Assembly: GCA_002409785.1 (NCBI GenBank)
Contig: DHOX01000089.1
Location: 1-8,351 of the forward strand
Origin: Prevotella sp. UBA5379
Lineage (GTDB): Bacteria; Bacteroidota; Bacteroidia; Bacteroidales; Bacteroidaceae
Direction of reading: 5' to 3'
Length of the DNA stretch: 8,351 bases
Under the pieces are notes generated by a model. The model searched no databases. It worked only from the letters and a program-made list of their open reading frames with translations, and was not told the DNA's origin. The number at the start of each line of letters is the position of its first letter. The stretch's first letter is position 1. Positions 1 to 7,240 of the stretch are shown piece by piece. Position numbers and translations under genes: made by a program.

Positions 1-49
1 TATTAATCATAAATATCATATTTCAAAGGTTATAAGTCAAAAAACAAAG

Positions 50-79
50 TCTGTCTTAACTGGTTTTTGAATATCTTTG
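50..79 (+). promoter_or_regulatory. Candidate Bacteroidota housekeeping promoter for the susCD-like operon
   Basis: The bases TATCTTTG at 72-79, followed by C, match the Bacteroidota -7 consensus TAnnTTTGY exactly. A weak -33 candidate, TCTG, lies at 50-53 with an 18-base spacer. A start of transcription near 86 would give a leader of roughly 48 bases before the ATG at 134. A second, poorer possibility is TTTG at 66-69 paired with AACTTTG-like sequence ending at 95. The -7 box is seen directly; that it drives susC is inferred from position. No operator, inverted repeat or invertible-promoter arms were recognised in bases 1-133. Confidence 0.5.
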
Positions 80-133
80 CTCTTACTAAACTTTGTTGTT
101 AGATCTACACTTAAACAAATTAAAAATTCACGT

Positions 134-3100
134 ATGTATAAGATGAATGAAAGGTTTCTAAGCGATCATGTCGCTAGATTATTCTTTCTGCTGTCTTTCC
201 TGCTATGTACATCCTTTGTACATGGACAGAATAAGATTACAGGAACAGTTGTGGATGATACTGGTGAGCCAGTTATTGGAGCCAGTGTCGTCATTTCGGG
301 TACATCTTCAGGGTCTGTGACAGATCTGAACGGTAATTTTACCTTGAATAATGTACCGGATAAAAGCCAATTAACCGTTTCTTATGTTGGCTTTCTGACG
401 CAGAAAGTCCCCGTTGATGGCAGGACGCAGTTGAAAATCACTTTAAAAGAGGATAATCTGAAACTGAATGAAGTGGTAGTCATCGGCTATGGTGTCCAGC
501 GTAAGAGTGATGTTACGGGCTCCCTGGTACATCTCGACAGCAAAGACCTGAATACTATGCCAGTCAGCAATGCTTTTGAAGGTATGCAAGGTAAGACCGC
601 CGGCGTAGATATTACTAATTCTCAAAGACCGGGTACAGTGGGAAGCATCAGCATTCGCGGGCAACGTTCCATCAGTGCCGTTTCATCCCCTCTCTATGTC
701 GTTGACGGGATGGTCATCCAGAATAACGGGATCTCAAATATCAACCCGCAGGATATTGAATCCATCGAAGTGTTGAAAGATGCTTCTGCCACAGCTGTTT
801 ATGGTGCCCGTGGGGCTAATGGCGTGGTTATCGTTACTACTAAAAAGGGCAAGGCCGGAAAAGTTTCTGTGAATTATGCGGGAACGGTTACTTTCTCCAC
901 GCTTCATGATGTGGCTAAGTGGATGAATGCCAGTGAGTGGATTGACTATGCCCGGCAGGCATATTATAATGCCGGGAGCTATGGCCAGTCTGGTGCCGCT
1001 TTCACACCGGACTATGATAGCGACTATAAATTCTTTGGCAGTTCAGCCGGATGGTCGAACATCAGCCGGGCATGGGTCAACGGGGTCTGGCATCCTGAAC
1101 TTGTAGGCTCCTATGACTGGATTTCTCACGCCAAGCAGACTGGTGTAACCTCGGAACATACACTGGATGTCTCTGGAGGTACGGACAAGTTGAAGGCTTA
1201 TGCTTCTTTTGGCTATTTAAATCAGAAGGGTGTAGAGGTAGGGCAATCCTATTCTCGTTTTACCTTTAATACCTCTGTGGAGGTAACTCCGATCAAGTAC
1301 TTCACTATGGGGATGACGATGAACGCTTCTTACGGTGACCAGAATTATGGTTATAGCTTTACAAAGAGTGTAACGGGTGCAGGAAGCTATTACAGTGCGT
1401 TGCGTACGATGATTCCCTGGACAGTGCCTTATGACTTGAACGGCAATTATGTATATACGCCATTCGCTTATAATGCCACCCTGGAGAATCCTCTTAATGA
1501 ATTGCAGTATACAACCAATAAGCGCAGGGATTTCCGTATTAACGGAAGCGCATACGCTCAAATTGATTTCGGCAAGATATGGGATCCTCTGGACGGGTTG
1601 TCCTATCGCATTCAGTTTGGACCGGAACTTCAATATTTCCGATTGGGTGTTGCCTATGCTGCAGACGGCATCAACGGATCAGGCAACAATGTTGCCCAGT
1701 ATAATCCTTATCAGCATGTCGCCTGGACACTGGATAATTTGATTTATTATAATAAGACGATCGCTAAAGACCACCATCTCGGTTTTACTTTATTGCAGAG
1801 TGCTTCTAAGTCTCACTATGAGATGGCTAATCTGAAAGCTAATGTGGCTTCTTCTGAGGAACTCTGGTATAATATGCATTCTCTTGCAGATCCACTGGAT
1901 TATAGTACGGGACTGGTTGAAGACCAACTCGCTTCTTATATGATTCGTGGTAATTATAGCTATCAGGATAAATATCTGGCTACAGCCAGTGTTCGCTGGG
2001 ATGGCAGCTCCCGCCTTTCTAAGGGACATAAATGGTCCAGTTTCCCCTCTTTCTCTTTAGGCTGGCGTATCAATCAGGAAGATTTCATGCAGAAATTAAA
2101 ATGGATCAGTAATTTGAAACTCCGTGTCGGCTGGGGAGTGTCCGGCAATTACGCCATTCCTGAATATGGAACAAAAGGAGCACTTCAAACCCTTTATTAT
2201 AACTGGGGGACTACAGATTCTTCCATGGGCTCTGTCCCTTCTGATCCTTCTTCCGGTAGTCCGAACAAAATGGCTAATCCTGATCTGGGATGGGAACGTA
2301 CCTACGAGTGGAACTTCGGTTTGGACTATGGCTTCCTCAATGGCCGCTTGAATGGGAGCATTGATGTTTATACGAATAGTACGAAAGATCTGCTACTGGG
2401 AATGTCTATTCCTTCTCTGACCGGTTATACTTCAACTTATGCGAATGTGGGCAGGACTTCAGGATGGGGGATTGACTTACAGTTGAATGCTGTCCCGGTA
2501 AAGATACGTGATTTCTCGTGGAATACTACTCTTACATGGGCCCTTGACCGTAACAAGATCGAGGCATTGTCTAATGGGATGAAAGAGGACATCAATGACC
2601 GTTGGTTCGTGGGTAAGGAAATAGGAGTATACTATGATTATGTATATGATGGCATCTGGAAAACTTCTGAAGCTGCTGAGGCAGCTAAATATGGTCGTAA
2701 GCCGGGACAGATCCACGTGAAGGACTTGAATGATGATGGTAAGATAGATGGCAACGACCGTACGATCGTCGGAAAGATTCGCCCACGGTGGAATGCTGGC
2801 TGGAGCAACACTTTCGATTATAAGAACCTGGAGTTGTCATTCTTTATTTACAGTCGTTGGAAATTTACTGTTCCTCAAGGTGCGGAGACTTTGGGGGGGA
2901 TGTATATGATGCGTAAAGTGGACTATTTTATTGCTGGAAAGAATGAAAATGCAAGATATTATGCTCCGGGATCCAATGGCATTGGAGCTGCAGATGCCTT
3001 TTCTTCCTCTATGAACTATCAGGATGGCTCTTACATCAAAATGCGTAATATTTCATTGGGATATAATTTCTCTCCGAGTCAGTTGAAACCTTTAGGTATC

Positions 3101-3262
3101 GGTTCTCTTAAGATTTACGTCCAGGCTCAGAATCCTTTCATGATTTACAGAAAGTGCAAATGGCTGGATACGGATATGCTGAACTATGACAATAATACTA
3201 CTTCGTATGGTTCTACTACTACCATCAGAGGGTGGGTCGTAGGTCTTAATATCGGAATCTAA
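134..3262 (+). CDS. SusC/RagA-like TonB-dependent outer-membrane transporter
   Basis: This gene encodes an outer-membrane beta-barrel importer that, with the SusD-like lipoprotein after it, takes up a bound oligosaccharide or peptide using TonB energy. From the ATG at 134 it has 1042 residues, normal for SusC. Residues 1-31 form a signal peptide with a Leu/Phe-rich core. Next come a carboxypeptidase-D-like regulatory domain (about 35-108), a TonB-box-like segment NEVVVIGYG (112-120), a plug domain (about 126-241) with SusC hallmarks SPLYVVDG (185-192) and YGARGANGVVIVTTK (about 223-237), and then the long barrel. An Asp-rich loop, DLNDDGKIDGNDR, is at 864-876. The open frame extends upstream to a TTG at 77, but that codon overlaps the -7 promoter box, so 134 is preferred; an ATG at 143 is also possible. 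There is no N-terminal STN domain, which argues against anti-sigma-factor signalling. The transported substrate cannot be told from the sequence. Confidence 0.95.
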   Translation: MYKMNERFLSDHVARLFFLLSFLLCTSFVHGQNKITGTVVDDTGEPVIGASVVISGTSSGSVTDLNGNFTLNNVPDKSQLTVSYVGFLTQKVPVDGRTQLKITLKEDNLKLNEVVVIGYGVQRKSDVTGSLVHLDSKDLNTMPVSNAFEGMQGKTAGVDITNSQRPGTVGSISIRGQRSISAVSSPLYVVDGMVIQNNGISNINPQDIESIEVLKDASATAVYGARGANGVVIVTTKKGKAGKVSVNYAGTVTFSTLHDVAKWMNASEWIDYARQAYYNAGSYGQSGAAFTPDYDSDYKFFGSSAGWSNISRAWVNGVWHPELVGSYDWISHAKQTGVTSEHTLDVSGGTDKLKAYASFGYLNQKGVEVGQSYSRFTFNTSVEVTPIKYFTMGMTMNASYGDQNYGYSFTKSVTGAGSYYSALRTMIPWTVPYDLNGNYVYTPFAYNATLENPLNELQYTTNKRRDFRINGSAYAQIDFGKIWDPLDGLSYRIQFGPELQYFRLGVAYAADGINGSGNNVAQYNPYQHVAWTLDNLIYYNKTIAKDHHLGFTLLQSASKSHYEMANLKANVASSEELWYNMHSLADPLDYSTGLVEDQLASYMIRGNYSYQDKYLATASVRWDGSSRLSKGHKWSSFPSFSLGWRINQEDFMQKLKWISNLKLRVGWGVSGNYAIPEYGTKGALQTLYYNWGTTDSSMGSVPSDPSSGSPNKMANPDLGWERTYEWNFGLDYGFLNGRLNGSIDVYTNSTKDLLLGMSIPSLTGYTSTYANVGRTSGWGIDLQLNAVPVKIRDFSWNTTLTWALDRNKIEALSNGMKEDINDRWFVGKEIGVYYDYVYDGIWKTSEAAEAAKYGRKPGQIHVKDLNDDGKIDGNDRTIVGKIRPRWNAGWSNTFDYKNLELSFFIYSRWKFTVPQGAETLGGMYMMRKVDYFIAGKNENARYYAPGSNGIGAADAFSSSMNYQDGSYIKMRNISLGYNFSPSQLKPLGIGSLKIYVQAQNPFMIYRKCKWLDTDMLNYDNNTTSYGSTTTIRGWVVGLNIGI

Positions 3263-3277
3263 ATTGTTAAAAACAGA

Positions 3278-5371
3278 ATGATTATGAAATCAAATAAGAT
3301 AGTAACAATGGCTTTGCTTTTTGGAACGATGTTCGGGGCAATGACATCCTGCAGCGATAGTTTCCTGGATGAGAAAATGATCACCAATCAGACCACAGAC
3401 CATTATAAGACTCAGGCAGGACTCGATGAACTGGTAACTGGTGCTTATACAAAACTGAAGTTCAAGTTTAACTATATCTGGGGTATTGAATGCTATAATA
3501 TGGGTACTGATGAATTTACCAGTGGTGCTAACAATATTACGGGCTGGAATGCCTATAGTACGAGTTTGAATTCTACTGAGACTGGTGCTAATCAACCCAT
3601 GTGGGATAATATGTATGGGCTGATAGAACCTTGCAACATCCTGATTCAGAACATACCACAATACTATAGTAAGGCCAGTGACACTTATAATACCCGTTTG
3701 GGCGAGGCTTATTTCTTACGCGCTTACGGTTATTTTGAACTGGTGAAACAGTTTGGCGGGGTACCTTTGAAACTGACACCGTCCACTAGTGTAGAGACTA
3801 CTTTTACCCGTAACAGTGAAGAGGAATGCTATAATCAGATTATCAAGGATTTTGAAACTGCATATAGTCTGTTGCCTGAAACGGCTTCTCAGACCGGACG
3901 CATCACGAAGAGTGCTGCGGCACACTTCCTGGCGAAGGCTCATCTGTTCCGCGCCAGTGAGCTCTACGATTCCTGGAACAGCAAATACAAGGATGCTGAT
4001 CTGGATGCAGTGATCCAGTATGGGAAAGAAGTGATAGCTGCTCACCCTCTATGTAAAGATTTTGCGGATCTTTGGGACTATCAGAAAGCAAACGGGGACA
4101 ATGAAAAGGTCAGCGAAGTGGTCCTGGCAGCGCAGTTCTCGGATGATGCTTCTACGTGGGGACGTTATGGTAATCAGATGCACTTGTATTATCCTTCTGT
4201 CTATCAGAATCTTTCCGGTTGTATTCGGGATATTTCCGGTGACCGTGAATTTTCCTATGTCAGTGCTACCGAATATGCCATGCAGGTTTTTGATCGTGTG
4301 GATGATTCCCGCTTCTGGAAGAGCTTTGTCACTACTTACAATTGTAACCTCTCCTCGGGTGCACCTGAGTACAGTGCAGAGGATGTGGCTGACGGAGTAA
4401 CTCCTGCTGGTGTGAAAGCCGGTGACAAGCGTTTCGCAGCGGGTGATATTGGTATCAAGTATATTGTCAACAACCCAGGAGATTCTCGTTTTACGGATGA
4501 GAATGGAAAGAAGTCTGACTTGGGGGTTCTGGAGGATGGAAAATTACTCCCTCAGCATACTTTCATCCGCTATTATAAGGGGGAGAAGTTTAGTTGGAAT
4601 ATTGATAAAAGTCAGACTACGGGTAATTACTATGATCTGATGCCGGCCATTAACCGTTCTGTTGCTTTGAGTAAGTTTCGTGATGGGTATCGCAATTCCT
4701 ATAATTCTCAATTCGGTACTCGTGATGCAATCATAGCCCGTTCTGCTGATGACGTCTTGATGGTTGCTGAGGCTTATGCCCGTAAAGGAGATTATAGCGA
4801 TGCCATCACTTACTTGAATATGGTCAGAGACCGTGCCGGCTATGCGGCTGGAGAGAACAGGGAAAAGCATGTCGACGGTGGACAGGCTTACAGGAACAAT
4901 CCGTATTGTTCTGGAGGAACTGCCGGCAGGCCGGGTACGGAAAGTGCTATTTATTGTGATTCAAGTACCTATTATGAGTCTAATGATATTCCTCGTACGG
5001 TCGCTTCTACGAAAAGTGCAATGCACTTGAACTCTGTGGATGACATCCTCAACAGTGCTCCGGATATGCCGGTATACCAGGCTCTAGACTGTACGACTAC
5101 TGCTCAGAAGGTAATGTGCTTTATCCTTGATGAGCGTACGCGTGAGTTGATTGGAGAAAGTCAGCGATGGGAAGATCTGGCTCGCACAAAGACCCTTGGC
5201 GCTCGCTGGGAAGCCTTCAACTGTGCCTCTACATTAGGACAGGGTACTTTTGATCCGGCTAAGAACTATTATCGCCCTATACCTCAGTCTTTCCTTGATG
5301 GAATTACGAATTCAGATGGGTCTACCTTGACGGCTAAACAAAAGGAGGCGTTACAGAATCCTGGGTACTAA
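3278..5371 (+). CDS. SusD/RagB-like nutrient-binding surface lipoprotein
   Basis: This is the lid and binding partner of the preceding SusC-like barrel, expected on the cell surface as a lipoprotein. The N-terminus has Lys, a hydrophobic core and a lipobox ending MTSC, with Cys25 the likely lipidated residue, followed by SDSFLD, typical of SusD and rich in acidic residues as surface-export signals are. The conserved N-terminal helical block LGEAYFLRAYGYFELVKQFG covers 141-160. The C-terminal SusD domain includes SADDVLMVAEAYARKGDY from about 489, the family signature FILDERTRELIGESQRWEDL at 615-634, and the usual ending NPGY. At 697 residues it is longer than many SusD proteins (often 500-650); the extra length lies mainly in the poorly conserved middle, about 260-480. 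It follows susC by 15 bases and surely shares its transcript. An ATG at 3284 is an equally reasonable start. Ligand unknown. Confidence 0.95.
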   Translation: MIMKSNKIVTMALLFGTMFGAMTSCSDSFLDEKMITNQTTDHYKTQAGLDELVTGAYTKLKFKFNYIWGIECYNMGTDEFTSGANNITGWNAYSTSLNSTETGANQPMWDNMYGLIEPCNILIQNIPQYYSKASDTYNTRLGEAYFLRAYGYFELVKQFGGVPLKLTPSTSVETTFTRNSEEECYNQIIKDFETAYSLLPETASQTGRITKSAAAHFLAKAHLFRASELYDSWNSKYKDADLDAVIQYGKEVIAAHPLCKDFADLWDYQKANGDNEKVSEVVLAAQFSDDASTWGRYGNQMHLYYPSVYQNLSGCIRDISGDREFSYVSATEYAMQVFDRVDDSRFWKSFVTTYNCNLSSGAPEYSAEDVADGVTPAGVKAGDKRFAAGDIGIKYIVNNPGDSRFTDENGKKSDLGVLEDGKLLPQHTFIRYYKGEKFSWNIDKSQTTGNYYDLMPAINRSVALSKFRDGYRNSYNSQFGTRDAIIARSADDVLMVAEAYARKGDYSDAITYLNMVRDRAGYAAGENREKHVDGGQAYRNNPYCSGGTAGRPGTESAIYCDSSTYYESNDIPRTVASTKSAMHLNSVDDILNSAPDMPVYQALDCTTTAQKVMCFILDERTRELIGESQRWEDLARTKTLGARWEAFNCASTLGQGTFDPAKNYYRPIPQSFLDGITNSDGSTLTAKQKEALQNPGY

Positions 5372-5402
5372 GGCTGAAGATATGATATGTTGATAATCAG
5401 GA

Positions 5403-5440
5403 GAGAATCAGAATGGATGTTCTGGTTCTCTTTTCATTTT
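5403..5440 (+). terminator. Strong intrinsic terminator after the susD-like gene
   Basis: GAGAATCAGAA (5403-5413) pairs with TTCTGGTTCTC (5420-5430) over 11 base pairs, with a single G-U wobble, around a 6-base loop TGGATG. The T-rich tail TTTTCATTTT (5431-5440) follows directly. It begins about 30 bases after the susD stop codon. Read from the minus strand the wobble becomes an A-C mismatch and no T-run follows the hairpin, so it should act mainly on rightward transcription, with at most a weaker effect on pabC transcripts. Confidence 0.85.
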
Positions 5441-6072
5441 CAGGAGTTTCCTGTTTCAGGGAGCCTTGAGGCGAATGATGATCTGATGGTCTGATTTGAT
5501 ATTCTGAATTCCATCTCTTCGAAATCAAGCATCGAGTTGATCGTACATAGCTTTTGAAAGTGAAATAATTCCTGTGGGGTAATATCCTTTTCCTTTAATA
5601 TCCCCTGGCGGAGAAGCAAGGCTCGCTGGGTGCCTTTTAAGAGGGGATGCGCGGGCGTGTACCACTGGAAACCATCATAGACAGCAATATTGGCAATGCT
5701 GGTGTCGGTAACGAATCCGTTCTTTACGATCAGAATATCATCGCAGTGACAACGTTGATCGTAAAGTAATTGAAGGAGGTTGCGGTTCTTGTATTTATAA
5801 GAATAATTGATCGTATTACATTCTGTCAGCCATAAACTGTGGACCTGACGGGGGCGGTAGGGATGATAGCTGACAGAGAGGAGGGCATTATTGTATTCAA
5901 TATGACATTTCGTCCGTGTTGTATGTTCCTGGAGCATAATATGTTTCCTCAGGTCAACTCTTGATGCTTGCGGAAAGAAATCCTTTATGGTATCATTCAT
6001 CCTTTTCTCGTGAGCTTCAAGATTCATGATCCTTTCTTCTTCTATTCTCAATGTTTCAATAAATTGGCACAT
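5440..6072 (-). CDS. pabC: Aminodeoxychorismate lyase-like class IV aminotransferase (PabC)
   Basis: This predicted cytoplasmic PLP enzyme of fold type IV most likely removes pyruvate from 4-amino-4-deoxychorismate to give p-aminobenzoate, the step after PabB. Family motifs are in order: FIETLRI near the start (4-10) followed by EAHEKRM; the PLP-lysine motif KYKNR, where Lys93 aligns with the catalytic lysine of KHLNR in E. coli PabC; ILIVKNGFVTDTSIANI (113-129), with Asp123 in place of the usual Glu; and TPAHPLLKGTQR (139-150). At 210 residues it is shorter than typical PabC (about 270-290) because it starts at the ETLR motif and lacks the first 25 or so residues. The start at 6072 overlaps the end of pabB by 17 bases, suggesting translational coupling. 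Alternatives in the same superfamily are branched-chain or D-amino-acid aminotransferases, but the pairing with pabB favours PabC. Confidence 0.85.
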   Translation of the reverse strand: MCQFIETLRIEEERIMNLEAHEKRMNDTIKDFFPQASRVDLRKHIMLQEHTTRTKCHIEYNNALLSVSYHPYRPRQVHSLWLTECNTINYSYKYKNRNLLQLLYDQRCHCDDILIVKNGFVTDTSIANIAVYDGFQWYTPAHPLLKGTQRALLLRQGILKEKDITPQELFHFQKLCTINSMLDFEEMEFRISNQTIRSSFASRLPETGNS

Positions 6073-7039
6073 AAACTTTCTCTTTTAGTTCCTGGTACTC
6101 TTTTTTACAATTGCTCTTGGCGGTAATGCCTCCTCCGCTTTTAAAGATGAGGCTGCCGTCCGGTTCTTCTTCTATGAATCGGATTAGAACACCGCTATCA
6201 AGGTTGTCTCCGTCAAAATAACCAGCTACACCGGTATAGAATTTCCGGTTATAGTGTTCAGCTTCATTTATAATGCTGATGGTCTTGTCCTTTGGCGCTC
6301 CTGTTATTGAGCCTGCCGGAAGAAGAGAAAAAAACAGATCACCAAGCCGTGGATAGAAATGGTCAGGCAGGATACCTGAAATCCGGGAGCTTGTTTCTAG
6401 AAGTGTCTTCCCGTTAGTCTGTATCTCTTCTACATAACGGTATCTCTCTACCATCACATGGCTGGCTATTCTGCTCAGATCATTCCGGATCAGGTCTGTG
6501 ATCGTCGCATGCTCTGCTTTTTCTTTCGGGTCGTTCAGGAGGTTCTGTGCAGCATTCTCTAAAGTGGCATCAATGGTGCCTTTCATCGGAAAAGAGTAGA
6601 TCTTGTGTCCTTTGATCTGGATAAAGGTTTCTGGAGAGAAGACGGTAAACTGATTCCTTATCCAAAGTTTGTATCTGGCTTTGGCCATTGTATAGATGTT
6701 CTGAAGGGTCATATTGGTCTTCAGCCGGGTACAACTGGTTAGGTTGGTCAGATAAGAATTGCCCTTCATTTCATTTTGCGTGACAAACTGAAAGGTTTTC
6801 TGGTATTGTTCAAAAGCCGGTGGATCTATTGACCAACTTATTTGTTTGGGGGGCAGAGCTGGCGCTCGTAGAGATTCGTTGGTGAATCGGTTGAAATGAA
6901 AAAGAAGCCTTTGCGGATCAATATCTTCCGGTTTAAGGACAATACATTCACTCTGGTCATAGCTGATGATAAATATAAAGGGCTGATGAGATTGCCCCCA
7001 TTTGTTCATTTGCCGGAGAGCAGTAATTTTATCAAGCAT
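6056..7039 (-). CDS. pabB: Aminodeoxychorismate synthase component I (PabB)
   Basis: This chorismate-using enzyme aminates chorismate to 4-amino-4-deoxychorismate for p-aminobenzoate and folate synthesis, in the cytoplasm. The chorismate-binding domain fills most of the 327 residues: NSYLTNLTSCT (94-104), PMKGT (151-155), DLIRNDLS (182-189), PAGSITGAPK (241-250) and the C-terminal SGGGITAKS block (301-309). Lys153 in PMKGT corresponds to the lysine of the PabB PIKGT motif, which forms a covalent intermediate in E. coli PabB; anthranilate synthase TrpE has a small residue there, so PabB is favoured over TrpE. The protein is shorter than the classical 450 or so residues, lacking most of the N-terminal domain. 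The start at 7039 is the first ATG after an in-frame TGA about 20 codons upstream; Met11 is an alternative. The glutamine amidotransferase subunit (PabA) is not in the window. It is transcribed ahead of pabC. Confidence 0.9.
   Translation of the reverse strand: MLDKITALRQMNKWGQSHQPFIFIISYDQSECIVLKPEDIDPQRLLFHFNRFTNESLRAPALPPKQISWSIDPPAFEQYQKTFQFVTQNEMKGNSYLTNLTSCTRLKTNMTLQNIYTMAKARYKLWIRNQFTVFSPETFIQIKGHKIYSFPMKGTIDATLENAAQNLLNDPKEKAEHATITDLIRNDLSRIASHVMVERYRYVEEIQTNGKTLLETSSRISGILPDHFYPRLGDLFFSLLPAGSITGAPKDKTISIINEAEHYNRKFYTGVAGYFDGDNLDSGVLIRFIEEEPDGSLIFKSGGGITAKSNCKKEYQELKEKVYVPIY
6076..6086 (-). promoter_or_regulatory. Purine-rich ribosome-binding region for pabC inside pabB
   Basis: On the minus strand the run AAAAGAGAAAG ends three bases before the pabC ATG (6072-6070) and lies wholly within the last codons of pabB. 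It is a weak Shine-Dalgarno-like stretch, which is usual in Bacteroidota. Its place supports the choice of the ATG at 6072 and fits re-initiation or coupling by ribosomes finishing pabB. Confidence 0.35.
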
Positions 7040-7134
7040 GTTTACGCTTTCTGTACTTCGCGCGATCTTGTTGTTTTCCTGCTTTCCTCAGCGCTGTTTG
7101 CGGATAGTGGGGTTCTGAATCTTTTTCGGATAGG

Positions 7135-7166
7135 CAAAGGTGGTTATTTTTTCTGGACTATGCAAG
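7135..7166 (-). promoter_or_regulatory. Candidate promoter for the pabB-pabC operon
   Basis: In the 200-base gap between the GH13 stop and pabB, the minus strand reads CTTG (7166-7163), a 20-base spacer, then CACCTTTG (7142-7135) followed by C. This keeps the A and the TTTGY core of the Bacteroidota -7 box TAnnTTTGY and the TTG of the -33 box, with the first T of the -7 box missing. It would place the transcript start near 7128 and leave an untranslated leader of about 90 bases. I saw no riboswitch or convincing attenuator in that leader. Read-through from the GH13 gene is an alternative way to transcribe pabB. Confidence 0.35.
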
Positions 7167-7219
7167 ATAATCATGAATTATATGAAGTAGAAATGTTCCT
7201 TTTTCAGTGATCGAAGTTT

Positions 7220-7240
7220 ATGCCTATCTATCTCAGGCAT
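7220..7240 (-). terminator. Weak hairpin just after the GH13 gene
   Basis: On the minus strand ATGCCT and AGGCAT form a perfect 6-base-pair stem around a 9-base loop, starting at the last base of the GH13 stop codon. There is no T-run after it; AAACTTCG follows. It could slow or partly end transcription or protect the 3' end of the message, but it is not a standard intrinsic terminator, and a stem this short can occur by chance. Confidence 0.25.

Noticed and set aside
1..133. Invertible promoter or phase-variation site upstream of susC
   Set aside because: Some Bacteroides susC genes have such promoters, but no inverted repeat arms or recombinase recognition pattern is visible in the 133 bases available.
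1217..1633. 138-codon open frame on the minus strand within susC
   Set aside because: It lies antisense to a clear, conserved SusC coding region, has no recognisable family motifs, and its composition follows from the opposite strand's codons.
6056..7039. Anthranilate synthase component I (TrpE) as the identity of the chorismate-binding protein
   Set aside because: The PMKGT motif carries the lysine typical of PabB, the neighbour is a PabC-like lyase, and no trp genes are adjacent.
7082..7170. Minus-strand open frame of about 28 codons ending in a TGA in frame with pabB
   Set aside because: It might be a leader peptide or a broken pabB N-terminus, but it overlaps the candidate promoter, shows no homology to PabB N-termini that I recognise, has no run of a regulatory amino acid, and no attenuator hairpins follow.
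6896..7210. 104-codon plus-strand open frame crossing the start of pabB and the gap before it
   Set aside because: More than a third of it is antisense to pabB, and the rest is low-complexity gap sequence. No domain was recognised, and the candidate pabB promoter on the other strand explains the gap better.
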